Positions 1 to 8,151 of a stretch of DNA of 24,255 bases are shown in pieces; position 1 is the stretch's first letter; the number at the start of each line of letters is the position of its first letter. Source of the stretch: Bdellovibrio sp. (GTDB lineage: Bacteria; Bdellovibrionota; Bdellovibrionia; Bdellovibrionales; Bdellovibrionaceae). The notes beneath the pieces were generated by a model that did not search any database, was not told the DNA's origin, and worked only from the letters and a program-made list of their open reading frames with translations. Location of the stretch: the NCBI GenBank assembly GCA_003176075.1, contig PSRN01000015.1, positions 1 through 24,255 of the forward strand. Direction: 5' to 3'. The position numbers were made by a program, and so were the translations under genes.

Positions 1-85
1 TAGATGTACTTTGTCTCGACAAAATTTCGAAAAGAAATTGATTCAATCCTGAGGTGTGTTAAAAACGAACAACTAAAATCACCCC

Positions 86-112
86 TTGACGCTGTAGATC
101 ACTAAATATCAT
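86..112 (+). promoter_or_regulatory. possible promoter of the aminopeptidase gene
   Basis: A TTGACG hexamer at 86-91 is followed after 15 bp by TATCAT at 107-112. The start would fall near 119, leaving a short leader before the AAGGAG ribosome site at 125-130. The spacer is shorter than the preferred 17 bp, so this is only a candidate. Nothing else was recognised in bases 1-135. Confidence 0.25.
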
Positions 113-135
113 CTTTGATGTCATAAGGAGAACAA

Positions 136-1932
136 GTGGCCAAACCAAGACGCCGTACTATTCAAGATGTGCCGGCAAAGAAAAAATTAAAGAGCGAATC
201 AGAAATTTTGTTGTCTGAGGAACCAAAGGAATCTACAGAACCCAAAAAATCCAAAAGATCCAAAAGATCCAAAGAATCAAGGGAACCCAAAGAACCCAAC
301 GAAATTGAAGAAATCAAAGAAATTGGGGATGTCGAGGACGTTGCGGAAGTCGAGGAAGGTGAGGAAGCCGAGGACAAAAAGCCCCGTCGCAAGAAGAATC
401 CGGAGGGCGCCAAAAAACAAGAATACAACCAGCTAGAAGTCTTGCTTTCCAAAAAAGGGGTGCGGCCCTCTTCCCAGGTCTCGGTTTACTTTTCATTTCA
501 GAAGAAAAAGGGCGAACAAAGCACCACTCACGTCAATAGTTCCGCCGTACAAAAACTTCTCAAGAACTCGATCGATGCGAAAATTGTCACAGGCAAAGCC
601 AAAGAGGCTGTTCTCTTTCGCGAAACCCAGTGGGAAGGAGTGCCAACGACTTTGGTGGTCGGCTTGGGAAGCGAACTGACGCACGAAAGTTACCGGCAAG
701 CGGCGGCAACAGTTCTCAAATCTTTGAAAACCACCAAATGCAAAGACGCGAATATCATTTTGCAGGACACTCCAGCTGGCGACTCTGATCATTCCCGGAA
801 CCTGCTCGCTTTTGTCGAAGGACTGTACTTGGCCAACTATAAGTACGACGAACTCAAAACCAAGAAGAATGACTCGACTCCAGAAGGATTCACCCTTCAC
901 TTGGTGAGCGGAAAGACCACCGACCGGAAAGCCGACTCGCTTGTTAATCAGGCTAAAATCATCGCCGAGTCGGTGAACTTGGCCCGTCGTCTTGGCGACA
1001 CGCCCGGAAACTTGATGACTCCGCGAATTCTCGCCGACGAGGCCGTCGCGGCAGCCCAAAGCGCCGGCGCCAAAGCCACTGTTTGGGACAAAAAACGCAT
1101 CGAAAAGGAAAAAATGGGCGGGCTCTTTGGTGTGGCGCAAGGAAGTCACCAAGAACCCCGCTTTATTATTCTGGAGTATCGAGGAACGGCCGCGAGCAAA
1201 AAACCCGTTGTCTTGGTCGGCAAAGGTCTGACCTTTGACAGCGGCGGAATCAGCTTGAAACCCGGCGCCTCCATGGAAGAGATGAAATTCGACAAGTGCG
1301 GCGGTTGCAATGTCATCGGCGCTTTTCTGGCGGCCGCCCGACTGAAGCTGAAAGTGAATCTCGTGGCCTTGATTCCGTCGAGTGAGAACATGCCTGGCGG
1401 AGCGGCCACCAAGCCTGGCGATGTCCATCGGGCTCGCAACGGAAAAACGTTTGAGGTCAATAACACCGACGCCGAAGGCCGCCTGATCCTCGCCGATGCC
1501 CTTTGTTACGCCAGCGAACTTCAGCCGGTGGCCATCTTTGACGCCGCCACTTTGACCGGCGCCATGGTGGTGGCCCTTGGAAACGTTCACTCCGGTTATT
1601 TCACGCGCAACGATCAGCTGAGCGGGCGAATCCAAAAGGCCTCGGCTCTCTCGGGTGAACTCGTCTGGCGGATGCCCCTCACTGACGCCCATGTCGAGGA
1701 CATGAAAGGAACTTACGCTGATCTGTCCAACGTGTCCGCTGGCAAGGGGGCGGGATCGGCGACGGCGGCGGCATTTTTGGAACAGTTCGTTGAAAAAGGG
1801 ATCCCTTGGGCCCACTTTGACATTGCTGGAACCGCTTGGTCCCTTGGGGGGCGTTTGAACTACTGCGCCTCCAAGGGTGCCAGTGGCTCCCTTGTCCGGA
1901 CCTTCGTGGAGCTGGCGAGAAGTTACGAGTGA
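136..1932 (+). CDS. pepA: leucyl aminopeptidase (M17 family) with charged N-terminal extension
   Basis: Cytosolic two-metal aminopeptidase that removes N-terminal residues from peptides. All active-site residues of the family are present with the spacing of E. coli PepA: K363, D368, K375, D386, then D445, E447 and R449 in the signature NTDAEGRL. The GTG start at 136 is supported by AAGGAG five bases upstream. At 598 residues it is about 95 longer than E. coli PepA. The excess is residues 1-95, a Lys/Glu-rich low-complexity segment built partly from short repeats (SKRSKRSKES, EIEEIKEIGDVEDVAEVEEG). This segment has no catalytic residues and may be disordered. The gene is followed by a 65-base gap and the arg genes, so co-transcription is possible but not shown. 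The family assignment is secure; the role of the extension is unknown. Confidence 0.95.
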   Translation: MAKPRRRTIQDVPAKKKLKSESEILLSEEPKESTEPKKSKRSKRSKESREPKEPNEIEEIKEIGDVEDVAEVEEGEEAEDKKPRRKKNPEGAKKQEYNQLEVLLSKKGVRPSSQVSVYFSFQKKKGEQSTTHVNSSAVQKLLKNSIDAKIVTGKAKEAVLFRETQWEGVPTTLVVGLGSELTHESYRQAAATVLKSLKTTKCKDANIILQDTPAGDSDHSRNLLAFVEGLYLANYKYDELKTKKNDSTPEGFTLHLVSGKTTDRKADSLVNQAKIIAESVNLARRLGDTPGNLMTPRILADEAVAAAQSAGAKATVWDKKRIEKEKMGGLFGVAQGSHQEPRFIILEYRGTAASKKPVVLVGKGLTFDSGGISLKPGASMEEMKFDKCGGCNVIGAFLAAARLKLKVNLVALIPSSENMPGGAATKPGDVHRARNGKTFEVNNTDAEGRLILADALCYASELQPVAIFDAATLTGAMVVALGNVHSGYFTRNDQLSGRIQKASALSGELVWRMPLTDAHVEDMKGTYADLSNVSAGKGAGSATAAAFLEQFVEKGIPWAHFDIAGTAWSLGGRLNYCASKGASGSLVRTFVELARSYE

Positions 1933-1997
1933 TGATTTTGTCAATCCTGATTTTATGATTTGACTGAGAATCCACGAGCCATAATCATCGGTTTTTG

Positions 1998-3029
1998 ATG
2001 CAGAAAGTATCTCTCGTCGGTGCCCGCGGCTACACGGGCCTTGAAACAGCCAAGCTGCTATTGACGTACGAACGACGGCGCGGCGGAATTCGATTCGAGC
2101 GAGCCTATGCTTCCGGCGGATTCCGGCTGAGCGCGGAACTTCTCGATTCCCGCGCTGAAGATGTCAGGTGTGGCAACGAAGAGGAGCTTCTTGGCGACAA
2201 TAGCGACATCGTTTTCTTGGCAACCCCGGTTGAGGTTTCTTTACGGTGGGCGCCCATTTTCGCCGCCCGCGGGCAGCGGGTGATCGACTTGAGCGGGGCC
2301 TTTCGGCTCAAACGAAATTCCTATGAAGAATGGTACGGAGTAAAACACAGCTCACCAGAATGGCTGGCCGCCGCGGAGTACGGACTCTGTCCCTTTGTGG
2401 GGCCGGCGAAAGTGTCGACCCGATTAATCGCGAATCCCGGCTGTTACGCGACCGCCATCAGCATGGCGCTGATTCCATTGTTGAGGGCGGGCATCGTGTC
2501 CACCGATCATCTGGTCATTGACGCGAAATCAGGAACAACGGGAGCCGGGAGAAAGGCGAGCGAAACCTTGCTTTTTTCGGAGGTCGACGAGGAATGCCTC
2601 CCTTACCGGACCGGCAAGCACCAACATTGGCCAGAAATTCAAGAAGCTGTTTTCGATCACGCGGGGGTCGAGATCGATTTCCACTTTGCAACACACTTGC
2701 TTCCCGTGAAGACTGGAATCGTGGCTTCCATTTATGCCGCGACGATTACATCGAAAGTCCATTCGATCAGGGAAATCGAAGATGTCTATCACGAGGCTTT
2801 TCGAAATTATCCCCTTGTCCGCAGCGGCCGGCAAATTTCACGACTGGCGCGTCTGCAAAACGTCAGGGGAACCCCGTTCGTCCACCTTTCCTACGAATGG
2901 ATTGCGGGAAAGCTTTATCTTTTTTCATGCATCGACAACTTGATGAAGGGCGCCGCCAGTCAGGCCATCGAGAACATGAACCGCCTGTTGGACAGGGCCC
3001 CCGGCGAAGGTCTGATCGAAATAGTATGA
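1998..3029 (+). CDS. argC: N-acetyl-gamma-glutamyl-phosphate reductase
   Basis: Third step of arginine synthesis: NADPH-dependent reduction of N-acetylglutamyl phosphate to the semialdehyde. The N-terminal nucleotide-binding signature GARGYTGLE, the catalytic Cys149 in NPGCYAT and the conserved HQHWPE segment near residue 208 identify the family. Length, 343 residues, is normal. The ATG at 1998 was chosen over the in-frame TTG at 1995 because the protein then begins at the usual place, a few residues before the Rossmann strand. No clear Shine-Dalgarno site is seen. It is first in a compact argC-argJ-argB run: 19 bases to argJ, which in turn overlaps argB. Confidence 0.95.
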   Translation: MQKVSLVGARGYTGLETAKLLLTYERRRGGIRFERAYASGGFRLSAELLDSRAEDVRCGNEEELLGDNSDIVFLATPVEVSLRWAPIFAARGQRVIDLSGAFRLKRNSYEEWYGVKHSSPEWLAAAEYGLCPFVGPAKVSTRLIANPGCYATAISMALIPLLRAGIVSTDHLVIDAKSGTTGAGRKASETLLFSEVDEECLPYRTGKHQHWPEIQEAVFDHAGVEIDFHFATHLLPVKTGIVASIYAATITSKVHSIREIEDVYHEAFRNYPLVRSGRQISRLARLQNVRGTPFVHLSYEWIAGKLYLFSCIDNLMKGAASQAIENMNRLLDRAPGEGLIEIV

Positions 3030-3048
3030 GGAGATAGGAGACGCAAAG

Positions 3049-4245
3049 ATGTCGCCAGGTCCCGGCCTCCACCGCACAGTTCTACCAAAATCTTTTTTTG
3101 CCAGCGGCGCTAACTGCGGCGTCCGCCGCTACCGGCCTGATCTGGGCATCATCACCAGTGAAAAAGAGGCGGTGACAGTCGCCACTTATACCACCAACGA
3201 GTGCCAGGCAGCGCCTTTGATTTACTGCCGGGAACTTTTGCCTTCGCGCCGCATTCGCGCCGTCGTCACCAATTCGGGTCAAGCCAACGCGGCCACCGGC
3301 GAACTGGGACTGCAGCGCAATTTTGCCATGGCCGAGGCCGCCGCGCGCTCTCTGGGGGTTGAGACCTCGCAGGTCCTCACCGCCAGCACCGGAGTCATCG
3401 GCCATCAAATAGAGATCGATAAAATTGTCCAAGCGATGCCCGAATTGATCGCCCGCTCAACCAATGTGGCGGAAAATTTCGCTCTTTCAATCTTGACCAC
3501 CGACCTTGTCCCGAAAGCCGTGACGACGGTGGTGCGGCTGTCCCAGGGCGAGGTCCGCATCACCGGCATTTGCAAGGGATCGGGAATGATTCACCCCAAT
3601 ATGGCGACAATGCTGGGTTACCTGCTGACCGACCTGCAGATCGAGCCAGAGCTGGCGCAATCGCTGTTGCGGGAGGCGGTGGATCAGAGCTTCAACATGA
3701 TCAGCGTGGACGGCGACTGCTCCACCAATGATATTACTTTTTTCATGGCCAACGGGGCTTCCGGAGTCGCGCTCAAAGACGAGGAGGATTATTGCAAATT
3801 CAAAGACGCTCTTTTTGAGGTCGCGCGATTTCTCGCCCAGGCCATCGCCGCCGACGGCGAGGGGGCGACCAAGCTCATTGAGGTCACGATCCGCGGGGCA
3901 CCCGACTTGGAGCTTGCCCGGAGGGCCGCCCGTGGTGTCACCCTCAGCCCCTTGATCAAATCCGCGATCCATGGCGCCAATCCCAACTGGGGCCGCATTC
4001 TCGCCCGCTTGGGGGCCGAGAAGGTTCCCGCTTCTTGCTTGCAAAAAACGGTGATCAGCCTTCAGTCGGTGGCGGTCTTTGCCGACGGCTCGCCGCTGGA
4101 GTTCGATCGCCGCTGTTTGCACGACCAGTTGAAACAAAGCAAGGTTCAAATTGACATTGATCTGGCGTCTGGAAAAGAAGAGGCGGTCGCCTGGGGCTGT
4201 GATCTGTCCAAACAATATATTGATATCAACACGGAGTACTCGTGA
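3049..4245 (+). CDS. argJ: bifunctional glutamate N-acetyltransferase / ornithine acetyltransferase
   Basis: Transfers the acetyl group from N-acetylornithine to glutamate, recycling it in the cyclic arginine pathway; many members also make N-acetylglutamate from acetyl-CoA. The autoprocessing site is visible: KGSGMIHPNMATML, where Thr187 would become the nucleophile of the beta chain after cleavage at Ala186-Thr187. TASTGVIG (111-118) supplies the oxyanion-hole Thr-Gly pair, and HGANPNWGRI lies near the C-terminus. At 398 residues it is full length. ATG 3049 follows TAGGAG with eight bases spacing. The stop overlaps the argB start by four bases (GTGA), which implies translational coupling. 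Whether it is mono- or bifunctional cannot be read from sequence; no argA was seen here. Confidence 0.95.
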   Translation: MSPGPGLHRTVLPKSFFASGANCGVRRYRPDLGIITSEKEAVTVATYTTNECQAAPLIYCRELLPSRRIRAVVTNSGQANAATGELGLQRNFAMAEAAARSLGVETSQVLTASTGVIGHQIEIDKIVQAMPELIARSTNVAENFALSILTTDLVPKAVTTVVRLSQGEVRITGICKGSGMIHPNMATMLGYLLTDLQIEPELAQSLLREAVDQSFNMISVDGDCSTNDITFFMANGASGVALKDEEDYCKFKDALFEVARFLAQAIAADGEGATKLIEVTIRGAPDLELARRAARGVTLSPLIKSAIHGANPNWGRILARLGAEKVPASCLQKTVISLQSVAVFADGSPLEFDRRCLHDQLKQSKVQIDIDLASGKEEAVAWGCDLSKQYIDINTEYS

Positions 4246-5096
4246 ACCCGAAACGACTCCTTCTCAAGGTCGGCGGCTCGGCCCTGCGGGATGGTTCAGT
4301 TCTTACCGTCGTCGGCAGCGCCATCGCCGAGCTCCGCCATGCCGGTCATGAGATTCTCGTCGTTCATGGCGGTGGGCCGGCCATCAACCAAGAGCTCGAG
4401 CGCCGTGGAATTTCCTGGCAATTCATCGACGGCCAACGGGTGACCACTCCTGAAATGATGGACGTCATTGAAATGGTACTGTGTGGGCGGGTGAATCGGC
4501 AGCTCGTGCGCAAGCTGGCGTTATCGGGTTTCGATTGCGTGGGGTTTGCCGGTACTGATGCGGGCCTGCTTTCCTGCGTTCCCGCGTCCGCCCAACTGGG
4601 ACGCGTGGGGCAAGTGGAACACGTGAATTCTTCTGTTCTTGCGGCTTGGCTGACGGACAACGTGGGCGGCGTTCCCATTATCGCCCCCGTGGGCCTCGGC
4701 GCCGACGGTGAATGTTACAACATCAACGCGGACTGGGCTGCGAGCCAAATTGCGGTGGCGGTAAAGTGCCAATCTTTGATTTTTTTGACCGATCAGGAGG
4801 GGATTTGGGATGAGAACCGCCGCGTGCGCGAGCAGCTGACCGCTCAACAGGTTCAAGGCCTGATCGAACGGGAGATTGCCAGGGATGGCATGAAAGTCAA
4901 ATGCCGCGCGATTTTGCACGCCCTTCATTCCGGGGTCGAAATGGTGCGGGTGATGGAGGCGAGTTCGTGCTTGCAGGGCTTGCGAAATCCCGCCATCGGC
5001 ACCCGCTGCGTGAGAGAAAATGAGGCTACTGAAACTGAGACAGCTCCAGCAACATCGGCCGGTTCATCATGGCGCGGATCTCGTCCTTTTCGATAA
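4242..5096 (+). CDS. argB: acetylglutamate kinase with an unusual C-terminal tail
   Basis: Second step of arginine synthesis, phosphorylating N-acetylglutamate. Recognisable amino-acid-kinase motifs are LLKVGGSA at the N-terminus, VVHGGGPAIN, the NINADWAASQIA segment and GMKVKCRAILHAL near the end. The GTG start sits in the GTGA overlap with argJ, with GGAG five bases upstream. The protein starts directly at the first beta strand, as in the short E. coli type, and lacks the N-terminal helix that known arginine-inhibited hexameric enzymes use. The family normally ends at a G-T-R motif, here IGTRC; this frame instead runs about 27 more residues (rich in E, T, A, S) into the convergent gene on the other strand. 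A one-base shift would meet TGA at 5011-5013, so the native stop may have been lost by frameshift. Confidence 0.92.
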   Translation: MNPKRLLLKVGGSALRDGSVLTVVGSAIAELRHAGHEILVVHGGGPAINQELERRGISWQFIDGQRVTTPEMMDVIEMVLCGRVNRQLVRKLALSGFDCVGFAGTDAGLLSCVPASAQLGRVGQVEHVNSSVLAAWLTDNVGGVPIIAPVGLGADGECYNINADWAASQIAVAVKCQSLIFLTDQEGIWDENRRVREQLTAQQVQGLIEREIARDGMKVKCRAILHALHSGVEMVRVMEASSCLQGLRNPAIGTRCVRENEATETETAPATSAGSSWRGSRPFR

Positions 5097-5685
5097 GAAC
5101 CTCTTCGTTATCGTCATTGATAAGTTTCACGGCGGTCAAAGACCAGCTCAGCGGCCATTGATCTGAAACATTGCTGAACCGAACGCGGGAATGAAGATCG
5201 TTGAAATCAAATTCCCCGTCGGCGACAGGCTGACTCAGGATGCGGGCCACCGGCACGAGCAAGGGTGAAATTTGATTGATGTCTTCCCCTTCAACGCAAG
5301 GGCCCTCAATTCGCATTTCTGGTTTGAGGCCCGCGACCGCAATTCCCTCGCCCTCAAAAGAGAGTTGAACGCGATGGTATTTCTGACACGCGAACTGTTT
5401 TTCACCGTCTTCGCCGCGAACAACAAAGTGTCCCAGACCAATTCCAAGGTTGTCGCCCATTTTGCTGACTTGGAAACCAGCAATGATTCTTTGCTTCGAC
5501 GCCTGTGACAGAGCGCTCCCCTCGAGGCTTGAGAAGTCATAAACCTTTCGGATCGCGGCTGGATCCCGCACCGAGTGAGGTTCAATGGCCACCGAAGTCT
5601 CTTGAAACTGGGTTGAGCTTTGGCTGATGACTAGGCCAATGATAAAAAAGCAAAGGACCCCACCTATACTGATCCAAAATTTCAT
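5026..5685 (-). CDS. exported or membrane-anchored protein of unknown function
   Basis: 219 residues, not recognised. An N-terminal hydrophobic stretch, roughly residues 4-22 (WISIGGVLCFFIIGLVIS), is a signal anchor or signal peptide; the rest is soluble and mixed alpha/beta in character, with Cys in QFACQKYH and GPCVEGED. The ATG at 5685 has an AGGGG-type site upstream. The gene converges on argB and shares its last 71 bases with the extended argB reading frame. Upstream, at about 5690-5760, the minus strand carries three to four imperfect copies of a GGAAGACATCAGG-like unit of unknown meaning. I expect a periplasmic location but have no family match. Confidence 0.7.
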   Translation of the reverse strand: MKFWISIGGVLCFFIIGLVISQSSTQFQETSVAIEPHSVRDPAAIRKVYDFSSLEGSALSQASKQRIIAGFQVSKMGDNLGIGLGHFVVRGEDGEKQFACQKYHRVQLSFEGEGIAVAGLKPEMRIEGPCVEGEDINQISPLLVPVARILSQPVADGEFDFNDLHSRVRFSNVSDQWPLSWSLTAVKLINDDNEEVLIEKDEIRAMMNRPMLLELSQFQ

Positions 5686-5821
5686 GGAAACCCCTGATGT
5701 CTTCCCGATACCTTACCGATATCTCCCTGATGTTTTCCACATGTCTTCCTGATGTTCTTATCGTAGCTCGATTCCTGACAGGAGATCCAGTGTGCCTAGC
5801 GATGGCGTCTCACCAGCTGGA

Positions 5822-5840
5822 CTTTGAGCGGGTCGCCGCC
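5822..5840 (-). pseudogene. possible third scrap of a gshA 3' end
   Basis: Nineteen bases here match positions 7332-7350 at 18 of 19. Those bases belong to a clearer degenerate copy of the gshA C-terminus. On the minus strand the bases read G-G-D-P-L-K-V, close to the GGEEPLRV that ends the intact GshA at 11776. It is short and could be chance. The surrounding 5686-5899 holds no gene that I can support. Confidence 0.3.
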
Positions 5841-5899
5841 ATTTGAAAACTATACTGACCTACACTATATTGGCTATCTATTGTCTAGCGGCAAAACAG

Positions 5900-6784
5900 T
5901 TAAGGGTTTGATTGCTTCATCGCTGCTTCAACTTCGCCATACTTCTTACGTCCGGCAGATGTTAATACCAGCACCGTTTTCCTTTCCCCGCCTTGGTCTC
6001 GAGGTATAGCCTTTAAGAGGCCAGTGTGGGTGAACCCAAGCAAGTAATTCAAGATGGAGCTGGGTTCATACTCTGTAGACAATTCGATTTCGCTAATAAG
6101 AATTTGACGATCCACTTCTTCCCGTATTTGCCCGCGCACATCGGTAAATACCTCGAGGACCGCAAGAGGAAAACGACTTAGAGTTCCGCTCAATCGAGGG
6201 CTAAATCCAAAAACCTTTGCCCAAGCCCGCACCACCTGAAAAGCTTTTTCCGTCTCAGCGTTTAGAAGTGAGTTCAGCTCACGAAGTGGCAGGTCCGGGC
6301 GTTTTCCCAACAGGGTTTCGCCGACCGCAAGAAATTGTTGGATGCCATATTTCTTTAGGATAATTCTGTCTTGGTTTTTGCCCTTAGCCTTGTAGGCTTC
6401 GAAATCGACATCAAGGACCTTATTAGAAATTAGTATATTAACGTATACATCGACAGTACTGCGTTTCAATTTGGTTCGCTCTACAAGCTGACTGTAAAGA
6501 TGATCTCGCAGAACTACGGAGTCAACCGTGAGGCCATTTTCGGAGTCTGCAAATATGTCGAATAATGCAGCTACAAACAGGGGGGATCTAATTTCGAAAA
6601 GAGTCCTCCAGGCCTCCAACAAGGCCGCGGAATTCAGAGTCCGCACAATCAATGCCTGAGCTGATTGTAGGGTACCCGGCTCGGGCGCGGGTCGATTGAC
6701 CTTAAAGCACGAAACCTCAGGTAGGCCAGCCAGAGCTACCGAGCTTGAAAAGATGATCAGGAAACGGAGAATGATTGGGGCCAC
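5900..6784 (-). CDS. unknown protein with two similar winged-helix-like halves and a possible signal peptide
   Basis: 294 residues from a GTG start. The first 20 (MAPIILRFLIIFSSSVALAG) look like a cleavable signal peptide, but no Shine-Dalgarno site precedes the GTG. In-frame TTG/GTG codons near 6650 would remove the signal. The protein appears to contain an internal duplication: one unit begins RSPLFVAALFDIFAD (about residue 67) and ends ILKKYG, and the other begins RFPLAVLEVFTDV (about 203) and ends LTSAGRKKYG. Each has a helix-rich middle and a short strand pair near its end, the pattern of a winged-helix domain. If the signal peptide is real, an exported wHTH-like protein would be odd; if not, it could be a DNA-binding regulator. 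No family recognised. Confidence 0.6.
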   Translation of the reverse strand: MAPIILRFLIIFSSSVALAGLPEVSCFKVNRPAPEPGTLQSAQALIVRTLNSAALLEAWRTLFEIRSPLFVAALFDIFADSENGLTVDSVVLRDHLYSQLVERTKLKRSTVDVYVNILISNKVLDVDFEAYKAKGKNQDRIILKKYGIQQFLAVGETLLGKRPDLPLRELNSLLNAETEKAFQVVRAWAKVFGFSPRLSGTLSRFPLAVLEVFTDVRGQIREEVDRQILISEIELSTEYEPSSILNYLLGFTHTGLLKAIPRDQGGERKTVLVLTSAGRKKYGEVEAAMKQSNP

Positions 6785-6921
6785 TCTTTGATGATGTAAC
6801 TGCGAAGTATCAAGAAGCCAATGGGCGCGGAATCGTTTGGAAAACTTTTCCCGGGCTTTCAGCCAGATTCTGCCTTTCCTCGATTCAATCCAACACGCTT
6901 ATGCAATTGCCAAGTGTAAAA

Positions 6922-7155
6922 TCAACTGTACCATTGATTGTAAGCAAGAAGGCAAAGCGCCAAGCCGATCCCCCAGTCCTGCAAGGGACCATGAGTGAAA
7001 TAAGGAAAGAACATTAAAGCGATGCCTATAAGTATGAGTCGAAAACTCGAACGCTGTTTTCCGCGGCTGAAAGTAAATATTCCGACCACGCCGAAAATCA
7101 GGCCTGATAAAATGCTGGAAAGAGAAAAGTCAAAGCCCAACAGCTCCATTGGCAT
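6922..7155 (-). CDS. small inner-membrane protein
   Basis: 77 residues (begins MPMELLGFDFS) with three predicted membrane stretches: SSILSGLIFGVVGIFTF, FRLILIGIALMFFPYF and GIGLALCLLAYN. A short basic loop SRGKQRSSFR separates the first two. The start at 7155 was preferred to a longer frame because GGAGGGG lies five bases upstream of this ATG. It resembles short membrane proteins of unknown function that are widespread in proteobacteria; I assign no activity. The flanking gene at 5900-6784 is on the same strand, 137 bases downstream. Confidence 0.7.
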   Translation of the reverse strand: MPMELLGFDFSLSSILSGLIFGVVGIFTFSRGKQRSSFRLILIGIALMFFPYFTHGPLQDWGIGLALCLLAYNQWYS

Positions 7156-7332
7156 GTCTACCCCTCCTGTCACTTTGATGTCGCCGGAACGTTTACACGC
7201 CAAGGCGGCGCACTTCCGGTTAGGGGGTTTATTGTTATTTTTTTATGATCTCAGGTAACCGTCACGACATTTTTTTTCAGACGGATAAAGGGCAGGGTGG
7301 TGTTGCTTGCGTGCCAGACTTAAGTCTAATCC

Positions 7333-7401
7333 TTTGAGCGGGTCCCCGCCGGTACGAAATCACTTGAAGTCCAAATTCATGACTTGTGCTTCGCGGCCAA
7401 T
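7333..7401 (-). pseudogene. degenerate copy of the 3' end of gshA
   Basis: Read on the minus strand this stretch matches the last codons of the intact gshA (11853-11782) at 57 of 69 aligned bases by hand, with one codon deleted. It reads I-G-R-E-A-Q-V-M-N-L-D-F-K, then a TGA stop, then F-R-T-G-G-D-P-L-K. It starts only about 16 bases past the stop codon of the antitoxin gene at 7417. The rest of bases 7156-7416 contains T-rich sequence and no gene that I can support. It marks either a decayed paralogue or the boundary of an inserted segment. Confidence 0.75.
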
Positions 7402-7416
7402 GGGTAGGTCTGCAAA

Positions 7417-7725
7417 TTAGCCGGCCTTATTCTTGCGTTCAAACGTCATCGTAATTCCGAGGGCGTTTAAGATTTTGTAAAGGCTATCGAGCTTCGGGTT
7501 CCCATCTTTAGAGAGAATTCTATAAAGGTGTTCGCGGTTCAATTCTGCTTCCTCGGCGAACTGTGCAATCCCACGTGCGTCGATGACATCCCTGAGTGCA
7601 AGAAGAAGAACATCAGGCATGTCTGTGTCTTCAGCTGCAGCTTTTATATGGGCAAGCTGCAACTCTTCGTCGACACGCAGGCGATTCAGCAACCCTTCTC
7701 GATAAGGGCGGGTTGTTTTATCCAT
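7417..7725 (-). CDS. antitoxin, HI1420-type helix-turn-helix addiction module protein
   Basis: 102-residue antidote of a RelE-superfamily toxin; such proteins bind the toxin and repress their own promoter. The HTH lies in the C-terminal half (FAEEAELNREHLYRILS, followed by GNPKLDSLYKILNALG), which is the typical layout of the family known as dnstrm_HI1420 (COG3636). An ATG at 7731 has GGAGG only one base away, while ATG 7725 has it at seven bases, so 7725 is the likely start. The start overlaps the 3' end of the toxin gene by eight bases. The order toxin then antitoxin is normal for this family. Confidence 0.88.
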   Translation of the reverse strand: MDKTTRPYREGLLNRLRVDEELQLAHIKAAAEDTDMPDVLLLALRDVIDARGIAQFAEEAELNREHLYRILSKDGNPKLDSLYKILNALGITMTFERKNKAG

Positions 7726-8062
7726 TTTCATTCCTCCTTTTCTCCAGGTCAGCCCAGTATTCTTGGGCGAGTTTTATATCCTTGGCTTGTGACCCCTTAT
7801 CACCACCACAAAGCAAAATGATGATTTGGTTCCCCTCCTGAGCAAAATAGATTCGATATCCCGGTCCAACATGGATTCGCATCTCGGAAATACCTCTACC
7901 GACCGGCTTAACGTCACCGAAATTACCAAGTTCAATTCGAATGAGCCGTTTCTGGATTTGGGCGACCACCTGCCGATCTTTCAAAGCTCCAAGCCATTCT
8001 TCGAAGGGGCTGCGGCCAGCTGCCGTTCGATAAACTAGAATGTTCTTACCTGTAGCTTCCAC
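7718..8062 (-). CDS. toxin, HI1419-type killer protein (RelE/ParE superfamily)
   Basis: 114 residues. The segment YRTAAGRSPFEEWLGALKD and the central core EMRIHVGPGYRIYFAQEGNQIIILLCGGDK with a C-terminal helix match the addiction-module killer family that pairs with HI1420-type antitoxins. The most likely activity is ribosome-dependent mRNA cleavage or a related RelE-fold action; the target is not determinable. The only start that retains the whole domain is GTG 8062, which has no ribosome site and lies at the predicted transcription start, so the message is probably leaderless. Its stop overlaps the antitoxin start, giving coupled translation. Confidence 0.88.
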   Translation of the reverse strand: MEATGKNILVYRTAAGRSPFEEWLGALKDRQVVAQIQKRLIRIELGNFGDVKPVGRGISEMRIHVGPGYRIYFAQEGNQIIILLCGGDKGSQAKDIKLAQEYWADLEKRRNENG

Positions 8063-8098
8063 ACTACAAAGTGTAGCTTACAAGCTACACTTTGTCAA
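8063..8098 (-). promoter_or_regulatory. toxin-antitoxin promoter with palindromic operator
   Basis: On the minus strand: TTGACA at 8098-8093, a 17-base spacer, then TACACT at 8075-8070. A palindrome with 14-base arms and a 2-base centre (8066-8095) covers the end of the -35, all of the spacer and the -10. An eight-base piece of the arm recurs at 8051-8058 inside the first toxin codons. The expected start of transcription is 8062-8063, the first base of the GTG codon or its neighbour. Autorepression by the antitoxin (alone or with toxin) at this site is inferred from the family. Confidence 0.8.
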
Positions 8099-8151
8099 TA
8101 ATCATTTAGCCCTTCCGCCGGACCGCCTCGCCCTTTCTAATCGCGCTGTGG

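Noticed and set aside
493..1944. Long minus-strand frame opposite pepA
   Set aside because: It is a complementary-strand shadow of a clear M17 enzyme and has no domain features.
4660..4680. GTGGGCGGCG in argB, like the left end of the palindromic element
   Set aside because: It encodes the conserved N-V-G-G-V-P segment of the kinase and lacks the rest of the element.
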